From positions 1,302,001-1,366,000 of the forward strand of contig JAIQDT010000187.1 in the NCBI GenBank assembly GCA_021521415.1: 64,000 bases of DNA. The letters are read 5' to 3'. The translations under genes were made by a program, and so were the position numbers. The notes under the pieces are model-generated. The model saw only the letters and a program-made list of their open reading frames with translations. It did not search any database and was not told where the DNA came from. This DNA comes from Bidens hawaiensis (taxonomy: Eukaryota > Streptophyta > Magnoliopsida > Asterales > Asteraceae). Below, one piece after another: positions 1 to 10,720 of the stretch; the stretch's first letter is position 1; each line of letters opens with the position of its first letter.

Positions 1-234
1 TATAGGATCATGCATGGTTTTTGAACATTCTGATATGCAAACATGATTTTAACTATTATTACTTGGGTTTTTAAGTCGTCCTGCGTGACGCAACTTTTGT
101 CTTTTGGTTTTTACACTTCCGCACTTAATTTCATTTAAACGTTTTTATGGTTTGATTATAACTGATGATTCCGATCTTGTTAGTTCACACCCTCTGACGG
201 TAAAACTCCGTTAGTGGAATTTGAGGGTGTGACA
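1..234 (+). repeat. 3' end of an LTR inserted in the Athila integrase
   Basis: The sequence up to 234 ends GGGTGTGACA, the terminus also seen at 16031 and 26546, and Athila integrase coding homology starts immediately after it. I read this as the right end of a Ty3/gypsy LTR that landed in the integrase gene. The left end and the target duplication lie outside the window, so full element and solo LTR cannot be told apart. Confidence 0.6.
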
Positions 235-1042
235 GTTTAAGCCCAAGCATTGGCCATAAATGATGCTAGAGTGTATGAAATTTTTAAAGAAGTTGTTTAC
301 TTGTTTCGGAACTCCAAGGGCGATTATTAGTGATCGAGGTACTCATTTTTGTAATTCTGTCATGGAGAAAGCATTCGCTTGTTATGGAGTTACTCATCTC
401 ACCTCTACCGCTTACCATCCTCAAACGAATGGTCAAGTCGAGAATGCTAATAGAGGGGTGAGGAGAATTTTGGAGAAGACGGTGGGAATAAGTCGAAAAG
501 ATTGGCCGGAGAAATTAGATGACGCGCTATGGGCATTCAGAACCGCGTACAAGACACCGTTGGGTACTACACCGTTTATGTTAGTTTACGGTAAAGCATG
601 TCATCTTCTCGTTGAGTTGGAGCATCGGCCGCCTTGGGCATTGAAGACGTTAAATGTTGATCTTACTGAGACCGCAAGGAAGAGGTATTTTCAAATTCAT
701 GAGTTAGAGGAGCTTCGTGATACGGCGTATTCTCGATCGTTGGATATCAAGGAAAAGACAAAAGTGTTGCACGATCGACGTTTAAAGGGAGGTAAAGACT
801 TCAAAAAAGGTGATAAAGTTTTGTTATTTAATTCTCGTTTGAAGTTATTTGCAGGTAAGTTGAGATCCAAGTGGACGGGTCCTTATTTGGTGAAGGAAGT
901 ATTACCGTATGGAGCGGTGGAGTTAGAGAATCCAGACAACGGAACCTCGTGGAAAGTGAATGGCCATCGTTTAAAGCATTATCTTGGAGGGCTGGAGGAG
1001 TCAACCGAGGTGGAGGAAACTCCCCTCGATCCATTAAACTGA
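235..1042 (+). pseudogene. Athila-type integrase, C-terminal two thirds, broken
   Basis: This encodes the end of a Ty3/gypsy integrase, the enzyme that joins element cDNA to chromosomal DNA. The catalytic core is visible: second Asp in SDRGTHFCN, then HPQTNGQVENANRG with the catalytic Glu in NGQVE. A GTTPFMLVYGKACHLLVELEH block follows in spirit, typical of the Athila lineage, and a C-terminal chromodomain-like/SH3 region with LRSKWTGPYLV. The first catalytic Asp and the zinc-binding N-terminus are missing because an LTR end abuts at 234. A stop lies at 238-240 and a two-base frameshift near 272 separates an upstream frame (AQALAINDARV) from the long frame that opens at 260. The ATG at 260 is therefore not a real start. 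The frame ends at a normal TGA at 1040-1042. Family assignment is from motif memory and is fairly secure. Confidence 0.85.
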
Positions 1043-2496
1043 GTCATCAAAATGGGTTCTTGAGTGAAAACTCAAGTGTAGAGTTTGTAAAATTTCTTTA
1101 CTTTATTTTCGTTTTCTTTGAGTCACTAACTTTAGTTTTTATAGCTAGGTTGCGTCGTCGAGTCGTTTCAAGGAATCATCACCAACATAACGAGAGGTTT
1201 TACGAGGATTCAAAGGATGCCAGGTAAGTTTTGCACGCAAAAATAACATAAAATAGGAATATAAAGGGAGTTGGTAATTTTCTAAAATTTTTCTAAGGCA
1301 AAAAGAGGGACAAAAACGTTAAAACTTTCTGTTAAAACACCCCGTCGCGCGCGCGACGGGGTCTTTCTTTCCCTCCGCGCAGCGCGAAGACGAAACACAT
1401 CTGGCCACGCACGCGGCGTGGCGTGAGGGAAGAAACCCAAGGCTCCGCGCGGCGCGGCGCAGCGCCCCCACTGAACCCATATCAGAATTTTTTTCACATG
1501 TACACCACATTATACCATATTCTATCATTTTTTTTTCAAATCCCCTTTCTTCCTCATCAACCCTAACCGCGATTCCTTTATTATACCCACCATAATCAAC
1601 AATTTTTTCACCATTACTCACCAAATTAAATCTCCTAATCACTTTCCTATCACCCTAGTATCGTAACTCACCATCAATTTTCATTAAATCTTCACTAAAT
1701 CTCTCACTTGCACACACTTTAGTTCTTAACTTTTTGCAAGTTTATCCGGGTTTTACACTTCTACAAGGTATGATTTCTTGTAATTTTTGTATTTTTTGTG
1801 TATTCTAGTGTTAGTTTTAGCTTAGATTTTGCTAACTTTGTTGTTAGGTTTTGTTCAAGTAAGTTGTCTAGGTTCGTTTTTGGGTGCGGTTTGGTAAGGG
1901 CTGGCAGTTTAGTTGAGATTTTGTGTGCGGTTGGTTGGGTTGGAATATGTTGAAACTTTATTTTTCGCGGTTGCGGTTGGGTCGATTTGGGTTTAAACGA
2001 GTGTATCTAACGTTGGACTTTGGTTTGAGATGTTGAACTTTGATGTTTTAGTAGTTAAAAACGAGCCGGAAAGCAATTTTTATGCAATATATATTTTACC
2101 AAAGTGTGGTTTTTCGCTCGTTTTCGACTCAATTTTTCGGGTTGTTGGCACTTGGCTTTAATTGGGACAATTAAAGTGCCGGGAGGAGGTGATGTTTGTT
2201 GAGTCAGTGTGAAGGTTTTCGGGTTTATATACTAGTAAAAGTCTATAAAAAGTTGGTTATCCGTTAGTTTTTTAAGTAAAAAAAACCACTCGCACTTATT
2301 CAATTTTTATTTAAACGAGCCGATTTGAATTATTTTGTAACCCGGGCCTCCAAATTTATTTTATTTTCAGTTTTTATATAAAAAATAATAATTACAAAAA
2401 TTAAAAAAATACGAGAATTAAAAAAAAAAATTTTGGTTTATTTTTTTAGGTTATTTACTTACTCCTATGTTTGTTTGCTTGTTTAAATGTGTTTAG
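1043..2496 (+). other. Athila spacer between pol and the env-position ORF
   Basis: No credible coding. A strong splice-donor match CAG|GTAAGT sits at 1221-1229, and TTTAG directly precedes the ATG at 2497, so a spliced subgenomic RNA for the downstream ORF is plausible. A second donor-like AAG|GTATGA lies near 1768. 1335-1470 is a very GC-rich island of CGCG repeats in otherwise AT-rich DNA; 2330-2450 is A/T-rich simple sequence. Confidence 0.5.
1340..1361. repeat. perfect 22-bp CG-rich palindrome
   Basis: CCCCGTCGCGC followed by its exact reverse complement with no loop. It lies in a GC-rich patch and similar CGCGCCGCG strings recur in the same element's LTR near 6045-6085. Confidence 0.85.
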
Positions 2497-3936
2497 ATGT
2501 CAAAAGAAGCGGGGAAGCGAAAACAAGGACCGGCCGCGCGACCACGAGGCGAGCCGGAAATGGTTATTTTCATGGAGTCGAGGGCTCGCGTGATTGAGTA
2601 GCAACCCGGACCTATTGTGTTTAAAAGAGCTCCAACCCTCATGAAAATTTCATTGCTTAGGTTCGAGGTAGATTCGCAAGAATATAGTCAAGTATGTAAG
2701 TTAGTAAATTCGGATCTTCTCACGTTCAAGACGATTAATTGGGATTTATTGGGTACAATTGGTCAAAGAGAGAGGATTGAAGGGTTATTGAGCTCGAAAT
2801 TTAAGGCCATGTTATTTTTAAACGGACCAAAGTATCACGAGCTGACTTTAGAGTTTTTGAGCACGTTTCAATACAAAGATGGTAATTTTGCTCAGTCGAA
2901 TGCGGTGTCGTTTTCTTTGGGAAGGAAGTTGTATAATATGACTATCGCACAGTTTGCGGTAGCAAGCGGTTTTTATATGGATGAGGAGGTGCGAGAGCCG
3001 GGTTTTCTGACAGGTATTCGGGGTGCGTTTACGAATAAGCAAGATGTGAGTTTTGGTCAGGACGAGTTGGCTGTTTTCTGGAATAAAATTTCTATATGTT
3101 CATTTTCGGGATCAAATGTGGCTTCGGATATTCGGGATCCCGTGCTTCGGTTTATTCACTGGGTTTTCGTGAACACATTAATTGGTCGCGGTTCGGGCGA
3201 TAATAAAGTAAACTGGTTGGATATCTTTTTCTTGTTGGCGATGGTTGATCAGGTTCCGATTAATTATGCGAGTCTTTTGGCGTGGTCGTTTCATCGGTCG
3301 TGACGTGGTGGAACCAAAAATAGGTCAAAGCTGGATATGGGCCCATTCGTTACACTTATTGCTAAAAGATTGGGTGTGCTTGATTGGTTTAAACCGTGTT
3401 ATTTAAGGATGGGACCCGGAAGTGAGTTTTTGGAGGTTAAGGATTTGAGAAGAGCGGGTATTTTGAAGGGGACTGACCCGTTAGAGTGGGAGGATGTTAA
3501 GATGGGCCCACAGATTCTTCCACCGTCGAGCACCGAGGCTGCTGCGACTATGAGAGCTGGTTTACCGACACGTCACCAGAGGCCGCTTCACAGATCCGAG
3601 AGACCGGGTGCTCAGTTCCCGGTCAGAGAGCCTCGCCCCGAGGATATTACTTTGGATTCATTATATGACCGGATGGAGTCCGATTTTGATTAGATCAGGG
3701 GGTATGTGACGGAGCAGCGGGACGAGTTGAGACAGATGATAGAGGCGAACCAGAGAAGGCAAGATGAACACATGAGATATATGATGACTGCACTGAGGAT
3801 TGGGTTGCCTGCTTCTCTTCGACAGCCGGACGTTGCGGGTCCGAGCGGGTCGAGTGCCCCGGGTGGTTCGGGGTATGGTCATGGAGTACCTTTTTATGGG
3901 CCGGGTCATCCGGAATTTGATAATGCTGAGCCATAG
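2497..3936 (+). pseudogene. env-position ORF of Athila (ATHILA ORF-1-like), broken
   Basis: One reading frame runs from ATG 2497 to TAG 3934-3936 and is broken by in-frame stops at 2599-2601, 3301-3303 and 3691-3693. After a basic N-terminus (MSKEAGKRKQ) comes a region with FLNGPKYHELTLEFLSTFQ, FSLGRKLYNMTIAQFAVASG and FIHWVFVNTLIGRG. This is the pattern I associate with the Pfam ATHILA ORF-1 family: a strand-order fold of unknown function, placed where retroviruses carry env. The C-terminal third is Gly/Pro/Ser/Arg-rich with a short helical stretch (DELRQMIEANQRRQDEHM). I see no signal peptide or clear transmembrane segment, so an envelope role is not supported by sequence. It lies 1.45 kb after integrase and is preceded by a splice-acceptor-like TTTAG. 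Confidence is good that this is the Athila downstream ORF; its function is unknown. Confidence 0.75.
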
Positions 3937-5792
3937 CACATTCTTGAGCAGGAGTTGTAGGAGGAAGAAGACGAGGATTGAGTTTGAGTTGACGAGCTGG
4001 CATGGGAGTTTTTTATCTTTTATGATGTTTTTTTTAATTTTGTTTTTGTTTTTATTTGGTTTGTACGGATATTATTTTAGACTTTTTGGTTGGTGTTGGC
4101 GGGTTGGAAGTTGGTGGATGTTGAAAACTTTATTTTTTAGATGTTATATTTGATGCTACTTAGGTTTGTCGAGAGGAGTGGCCGTGTCCGTTCAAAAAAA
4201 GAGAATGAGTTACAACTTCATGTTGAGCGGTCGGTGAGGAGAGCACCCATGGAAATAGACTGGCACATTGACAGTCTCGCATATTACCAGCTAAGTCTTT
4301 TCCATTGTGCTTTGTTTTTATGTTTTTTATTTTTATGTCTTTGTTTTTATCTTTTTAGGTTTTTGCGTTTTATTTTTATAATTTTTAGCTTTTGTTTTAA
4401 TTTTTTCGAGTCGTGTTTCTCGTGCCCGCAACGAGGACAATGCAAAATTTAAGTGTGGGGATATGACACAAGTGTTTTAACTATTTTAATTTTTGTTTTC
4501 GTTTTCGTATTTAGTTGTTTAAAAAAATTAAAATAAATAGAAAAATAAAAAAAATGTTTTAAAAAATGTCCCTTGAGTTTTTGTTGTGTTAAAGTGGGAG
4601 ATAATGATATTTATCGGAAATTGGTTTTTCAAACTACTAATAATATGAAATAAATAAAAGAAAGCGCACTTAACTTGGGATGTGCAGGTAGGCTCAACCT
4701 TGAAAATGAAAGGGAAAATTTGATAAAATGGGTCAGAAATCTCTTGTGGGTAAAGCGTTTTGTCCGTAGAAAATAAGTAATGAAAGGTCAGCCATACTCA
4801 AGCCTCAATTTTTGGTATGAAAAATGGAAATATTATAAAGTTTGAAAAGTGTAAAAAATTTTGAATACGTTATCATATGATGCTTGGGTAGGTTTAACGT
4901 TAGAGTATGCCATGTAGCCTATGATATAAATTTTAAACTGCTAGTTTTAGTGTTTTACACATCATTAGCGTATGGTTTTATAACCTCAAATCTTGTATTG
5001 ATGGGATGCCCCGGGTCCGGAGAGCATGGGTCTGTATGCTGACTATTCATCTGGGTATTCACAATTCCAAATGGGGTTGTGAATATTTAAATAAAAGCTA
5101 AAAAAGAGCAAACCCGCCGTTTTCTGCTACATAAGTCTTTAAACATGATCACAAAAAGTACAAAAGTACAAATGCATTACAAACTTGATCATCCACGCTG
5201 TTAGCCATGTGGGGTCCCTTTGCTCGCGTCTCATTACCATTAAGAAACGGGCCACAAGGGACACGCTACATGTAAGCCCTACAGATAAAATTTTGCATGC
5301 TCAGCTATGGTAATGGTTCGGTGTCTTGCTTGATAACGGGGGTATGTCATGTTGTGGGGATCACTAGCTATTAATTAGTTGTACCTTAATCATATCTAAT
5401 GACTGCTTGGTAGACTTTGATGCTTAAAATTAGGTGGATAAACAATGCATTTGATCGTCTTAACTATTCATAAAAAAATAGAGCAACAAAAGTTTAAAAT
5501 CTGCTAATTTTGAGGTTTAAGTCAAGTTGGGGTGGTCTGGTCCGGTAAAAGCTGAAAATAAGCGGGTCTTAATTGTGTAAACCACTGAGTACTATTATTT
5601 TCGGATCATATATATCCCGGTAATGATTAAGGCATGGGTTTAAGTGGACAACAATATCGATGATCGCGGTTTTTGCGTTTTTTCTGAGCTTTAAAAATTA
5701 ACCTATATGTTTGTTTGACTGTAATTTTCCGATTCTGATCCAACTGCATCAAACTTTTTCAGGGACGAAAAAAGAATAAGTGTGGGGATATT
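3937..5792 (+). other. Athila 3' noncoding region with polypurine tract
   Basis: No gene. A purine-rich AAGTGTGGGGATAT occurs twice, near 4450-4463 and at 5779-5792. The second abuts the LTR start TGATATAATG at 5793 and is the likely plus-strand primer (polypurine tract). The first, after ACGAGGACAATGCAAAATTT, looks like an older or internal copy. T-rich runs at 4020-4400 give spurious frames. Confidence 0.6.
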
Positions 5793-7438
5793 TGATATAA
5801 TGCTAAATATTTATGTTTCCCGTGTATATTTTATTTAATATTTTAATTATTTTTGTTCGTTTTTAGTCGAGATTTGTATGCTACTAACGTTTTTGTGTTT
5901 CGTAGGTTCCGAGAGTTGATCGTGATAAAAAAGGACGAAAAGCGAGCTAAAAAGAGCCAAAACGCAGATCCGGAACGCGTCAGGAAGTAGTCAGAACAAG
6001 GAACCGGTCAGAATGGGCCGGTCTGACCGGCCCCTTTGGGGGAGCAAGCCGCGCCGCGCGACCGGGGAGGCCAAAGCCCGTCGCGCGGTGCCTAGGAGGA
6101 GCTGGTGGATTTTTAATTCGTTTTTGCTTCAAGTTAGGCCTTGTTTTTTGTATTTAAACATCTTAAACTTAAACCTGAACATAACCTAAAGACCCTAGCC
6201 GAATTTGAGAGATCTTGGAGCATGTTATCGAGTTTCTTGGTGATTTTGTAGGCAAGAGGACAGCCGGTGAAGACATACACCTTCACGTTTGGAGATTACG
6301 GGTTTTATCGCCTTTAATATTTCGTTAATTAGATTTTCACCATGTTTTCAATATTACTGGTTTTATTTGACTTAGACTTTATGATGCTAGGCTAAATTCC
6401 ATAAACTACCTAGGCTTGTGATGAACCTTAGTTCGGTTTGATTTTGTTTGGATTTCGTTTCGTTATGGATTTTATGTTCTAAGTAAACTGTTGAGTTTTG
6501 ATTCAGTTGATGCGTATGATTGCTTGGTTTTGTTTACTTGAATTTATTGTTTCACATTGCCCTTGTTGATTGTTTCATAGGATAGGATTTTGTTAGGCCA
6601 TTTGTTGTGTATTCTTGACTAGTTTGTGATTAATATCGATTAAAATCTTAGAGACAATAAAATCAATTAAACAAATAAAAGTGAGCTGTTAGTCTAAACA
6701 GCTGTAAGGTGATAGGCTATTGATAGATCTTTGCTTGTCAGGATTGCTAGATTTAGTTCTTCGTAAGGAGTCCGTCTAGGTTTGATTGTCGGCTTAGTCT
6801 ATTAAGTTAATTGAGTCTGCTTTGCTATCTTTGAAGTCCGCGCTGTAAGGTAGGTTTTCGTCATAAAAGATACTTAGACATAAGATATTAAATGACCGTA
6901 AGGAAGTTTAATTAATAAACTGGTGAGTCTTAAAACTTGTTAGAAATCCGTAGGCGGCTTCTTGAAGTTCAAGGGTCCTGTTCGGGGTTTTTTTGTCAAT
7001 GGTCTATTTTATGATCCCAGTTGTTAGGGCATGAATTTTGTGCTGAGAATCCTTAATCCTTAACTATCTTATGGATAGATTATCCTTGAGATATGTATCA
7101 GGTTATAAAGGATCGACGATCCTCGGTATTATTTGTTTACTAATGATTGCGTTTATTATGGTGATGTGTTTGACAGTTATGACAAATTTAAGACGTGCTG
7201 ACATCAACTATCCTCATGAAGCATTCTCTAGCTGGAGTATGGATCCAGGATCCTTATTCAATGTAGCTGTTAATGGACGATTTCATGTGAAGATTGATGT
7301 TTAAAATATCAACAACGGCTTTGAGACTTGTTCTTCCGCTTATCTCGCTATTGGACTTATAAGGCACGTGGTCAAAGTCATGGGAGTGGCTAGTGGAAGA
7401 CTTGCGGATTATTAGGAGATATTGTTATTTGTATTTCT

Positions 7439-7445
7439 TATATAA
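7439..7445 (+). promoter_or_regulatory. candidate TATA box in the Tat 5' LTR
   Basis: TATATAA in an AT-rich setting about 440 bases before the LTR end; the 3' LTR has the same motif. Inferred only from motif and position. Confidence 0.35.
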
Positions 7446-7591
7446 TCGAGTTATGATCGAGTAGAAAGACACGTGTAATATCACACACACTAGAGCAGAA
7501 GCAATTAACTCTCTCTACTCACTAGTTTACTTTGTAACCTCGATCATAAACTCCACAAGCATTGTAACACTTTTTGTTGATTAATATGCTT

Positions 7592-7613
7592 GACGGTGAT
7601 AGTTTTCACCGTC
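7592..7613 (+). repeat. hairpin in LTR, 5' copy
   Basis: Stem GACGGTGA pairs with TCACCGTC around the loop TAGTTT and is followed by CCGGGGGTTTTTTG. The 3' LTR copy keeps the fold with a changed base pair (19811-19832). Confidence 0.8.
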
Positions 7614-7885
7614 CGGGGGTTTTTTGTGCCGGATATTACTATAATCGCGTAGTATCCGACCAAAGGTTACCTCATTAATCCTTGACCGAAGCAATTCGAC
7701 CAAAGATTACCTTGATAAGTTTTGACCGAAGGAGGATTATCGTAATCAAGGGTTTTTTCCCTCGTGATCAAATCCTTGTGTTCATCAAGATTTCGATTAT
7801 AAATTCACTATTATCGTGTTAGCACTATACCTCACTTGATAGATTTGGATACAATATCCTTAGCTGATTTTTATCCATAACAATT

Positions 7886-7903
7886 TGGCGCCCACCGTGG
7901 GGC
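7886..7903 (+). other. primer binding site complementary to tRNA-Lys
   Basis: TGGCGCCCACCGTGGGGC begins three bases after the LTR. It is complementary to the 3' end, including CCA, of plant tRNA-Lys(CTT) as I remember it. It would prime minus-strand cDNA synthesis. Confidence 0.85.
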
Positions 7904-7968
7904 AATTGGTGCTATAATCCATATTACTCCTGTCAATTTTCGATTTTTTCATACCCATATCACTATCA

Positions 7969-10003
7969 ATGGCCTCTCAATCAACCTCTGCTTCATCAAC
8001 TATGCCATCTTCGGTTCCTTTCTCATCAAGGACTTTACCACCGATGCCTCCGCCAATCACGGGAGCACAACGGACTGCAGCTTCTGGAAGCAAGACGCAA
8101 CTACCAGTCTTCCAGAGCTCTAAAACCGCTGCTGCTACGCCGGTGGTTAATACTAACAATGATGTTTCATCTATGTTTTCGCAGGTAAAAGCATATATGG
8201 AGCAACAAAACAAGACCAACCAAAGGATCCTTCGTGAGATAGAAGATCTAAAGAAGACTAAGAGGCCAGCGGAGGGTCACACTCTTCTTATGCCCAGGAT
8301 GCTGAATTTCACTAGTCCAGGGTCCATGGCTTAGTTCTCGCAAGGATCAACAGGGGTCCATGGGTCAACAGGCTCAAGGATCCTCATTGTTCCAATCAGG
8401 ATCACCTATCCTTCAACAAGGGTCCAAGGGTCATCAGGCTCAAGGATCCTCATTATTCCAGCAAGGACCGTCCTTCATTCCACCAGGATCCTCTGGGTTA
8501 TATATTCAAGGATCCTATAATTCCCAACCTCAAGGATTCTTCTTTTAGAATCAAGGATCCTTAGGAATCCAGCATCAACGATCCTCTGAAGCCCATGAAG
8601 GAGATTTCATTCCCATGCAGACTATCGCGTCGGGTTGTCGTACTCCTATTGTCGACTCTTCTAATCCCAGATACTCATCCGAGATGCCAACTTTCGCTCA
8701 GCAAAGAGGTAATTTGTATGATCCTTTATCCTTGGACGCTAACCGTGGTTCCACGCAGGATGCAGGTATTAACCAAGCAATGGCCAAGGAGCTACAGAAA
8801 CTCAAGGATATGATATCCAGTGTTCCCGGGGTCATACGACCAATCCCCGAGATACCTGAGGGAAGCCACAAATTATACAGATTTGCTCCATCTATGTGTG
8901 TTGCTGAAATCCCGAAGCGGTTCCAAACACCCAATATGAAGACTTACGACGAGACCACTGATCCTGAATAACATGTGGCGCAATATAGAGAAAGGATGGA
9001 GATCAACCTCATTCCAGAGAGACTCAAAGAAGCTTGCCTGTGCAAAGGCTTTGGATCCACACTTACCGGATCAGCATTAAAATGGTTGCTAAGTTTTCCT
9101 CCCTTTTCAATTACTTCTTTTTCTCATTTAGTTAATTTGTTCAACAGCCAATTTTCCTCTAGTAGGAAATTTGAAAAGTTAACTAGTGCCTTATACCGAG
9201 TTGTCCAACCAAGTGATGAATCCCTTAGGAATTATGTTACTAAGTTTGGAAGGGAAGCCTTGGAAATCCCTAACCTTGATATGGCCACAGCTGTTGAGGC
9301 CTTCAAGATGGGACTTCAGAGGGGCTCCCCCTTTTATGATGATCTTGTGATGAATCCTTGCAGGTCCTTAGATGAAGTAAGAAACAGGGTGCTCAGATTT
9401 ATACGGCTAGAAGATGACAAGAGGATCCAGGATCCTCTGGGGAATCAAACAAAACAAGAATCCTCTGATAAGAAGCAAGGATTCTCGTTCAAGAATAACA
9501 ATACAAAGCCGTATAACAAGTTCAACAACCAGAACGTCCGAGCAGTCGAAGAGGGATATGACGATGAAGACTACCCATGCATCTCCGACTATTGTTTCTC
9601 CGTGGATATTCATGGCTTATTCTGTTCAATGAAGGATCTGGGGGAAAAGGCAAGGTGGCCCCGGAAGAATGAAAAGACGACCACCTTCAAAGACAAGTCA
9701 AAGTGGTGTGCCTTTCACGAAGATTTTGGCCACATGACAGATGAGTGCATTGGCTTGAGGAGAGAAATTGGGTACCTCCTGAGCAAGGGTCACTTCAAAG
9801 AACTCTTGGGAAGGAAGAAACCCAAGAATCAGGATCCTGAAGATCTTCCACAAAAAGAAACACCACCACCACCAGATGCTCATGTGATCAATTTTGTCTC
9901 CAGAGACTACGAAATATTTCGAGATTCTTGTACAATAGCAGAGAATTCGGCAGAAGAATTCGAGTTAGACGATGAAAGAAGACCGCTCATCCCCATTACT
10001 TGA
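7969..10003 (+). pseudogene. gag (capsid/nucleocapsid) of the Tat element
   Basis: The frame opens at ATG 7969 (Ser/Pro/Thr-rich N-terminus, then a helical stretch around VKAYMEQQNKTNQRI). It shifts frame between 8334 and 8360 and continues in frame 2 with stops at 8546-8548, 8969-8971 and 10001-10003. 8360-8548 encodes repeats of QGSSLFQ type. The capsid domain (retrotransposon gag family) spans about 8950-9430, with ALKWLLSFPPFSITSFSHLV and the usual FxxQF helix. A modified zinc knuckle of C-x2-H-x4-H-x4-C form (CAFHEDFGHMTDEC) lies near 9706-9750. In intact Tat elements gag is continuous with pol; here the protease frame follows directly after the TGA at 10001. The protein would form the particle and package RNA. 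Confidence 0.85.
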
Positions 10004-10696
10004 GTGACTGATCAGAGAATCTTCTTCGAGTCAAGGATCCAGGATCCTCAGCAGGATGGGATGGATGTGCAAACGGTCAATTTCATCTCCGGAGGTTCGG
10101 AGATATGTGGAACTTCTTTCTCTGCAGCAAGAAGACTAGCCAAAGAGGTCAAGATGGATAATGGAGACCGACCAATAGTATCAACCACCTTAACAACAGA
10201 CAGAAGAATCTTCTTCGATGAGAAAGACAAGCTAAACATTCAGGATCCTCATCACGACGGTTTAATTATTACTTTATTTATCTCTAACCATTATGTACAC
10301 AGGATCCTAGTGGACGGTGGCAGCTCGGTCAACATTATCCAACATGATGTCCTCAAGAAGATGAATATTCCGGATTCAGAGATCATTCCTAGAACATCGG
10401 TGCTAGTCGGTTTCAGTGGTGAAACCAATAAGACATTTGGGGACATCAACCTCCCAATTTATATCGAAGGGTTAAATTCATACAAAAAATTTTGTGTTAT
10501 AGATAACCTTTTCTGTTGCAATGTTATTTTAGGTAGGCCCTGTCTCCATGGGATGAAGGCAGTAGCCTCAACTTATCACCAATGCATCAAGCTACCTACG
10601 CCTTGGGGAGTTGTAAAGATAGTGGGTGACCAAGAGGAGGCCAAGAACTATTATTCTTCATCCATGAAGCCAACAGCCAAGCAAACTTTAGCATAG
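10004..10696 (+). pseudogene. retropepsin (protease) domain of Tat pol
   Basis: Same frame as the end of gag. The aspartic protease signature is HRILVDGGSSVNII: the catalytic Asp is kept, but the usual T of D-T/S-G is G. The ILGRPCLHGMKAV block near the end matches the conserved Ile-Leu-Gly-Arg turn. A TAG at 10694-10696 separates it from reverse transcriptase. It would cleave the gag-pol polyprotein inside the particle. Confidence 0.8.
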
Positions 10697-10720
10697 CAAC
10701 TACATCAACATCCTAGAGAC

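Larger units (their letters stand above)
7022..7882 (+). repeat. 5' LTR of the Tat element
   Basis: Starts TGTTAGGGCAT and ends ATCCATAACA, immediately before the primer binding site. Contains a TATATAA at 7439-7445 as a candidate core promoter and a hairpin at 7592-7613. The short reading frame at 7071-7304 is within the LTR and is not a gene. Confidence 0.9.

Noticed and set aside
1282..1642. Minus-strand frames of 71 and 107 codons over the GC-rich island
   Set aside because: Arise from CG repeats; low-complexity Arg/Ala translation and no family features; lie antisense to the Athila spacer.
3661..4153. Frames on both strands overlapping the end of the Athila downstream ORF
   Set aside because: Shadows of the frame-1 ORF; the real frame is marked by continuity across stops and by composition.
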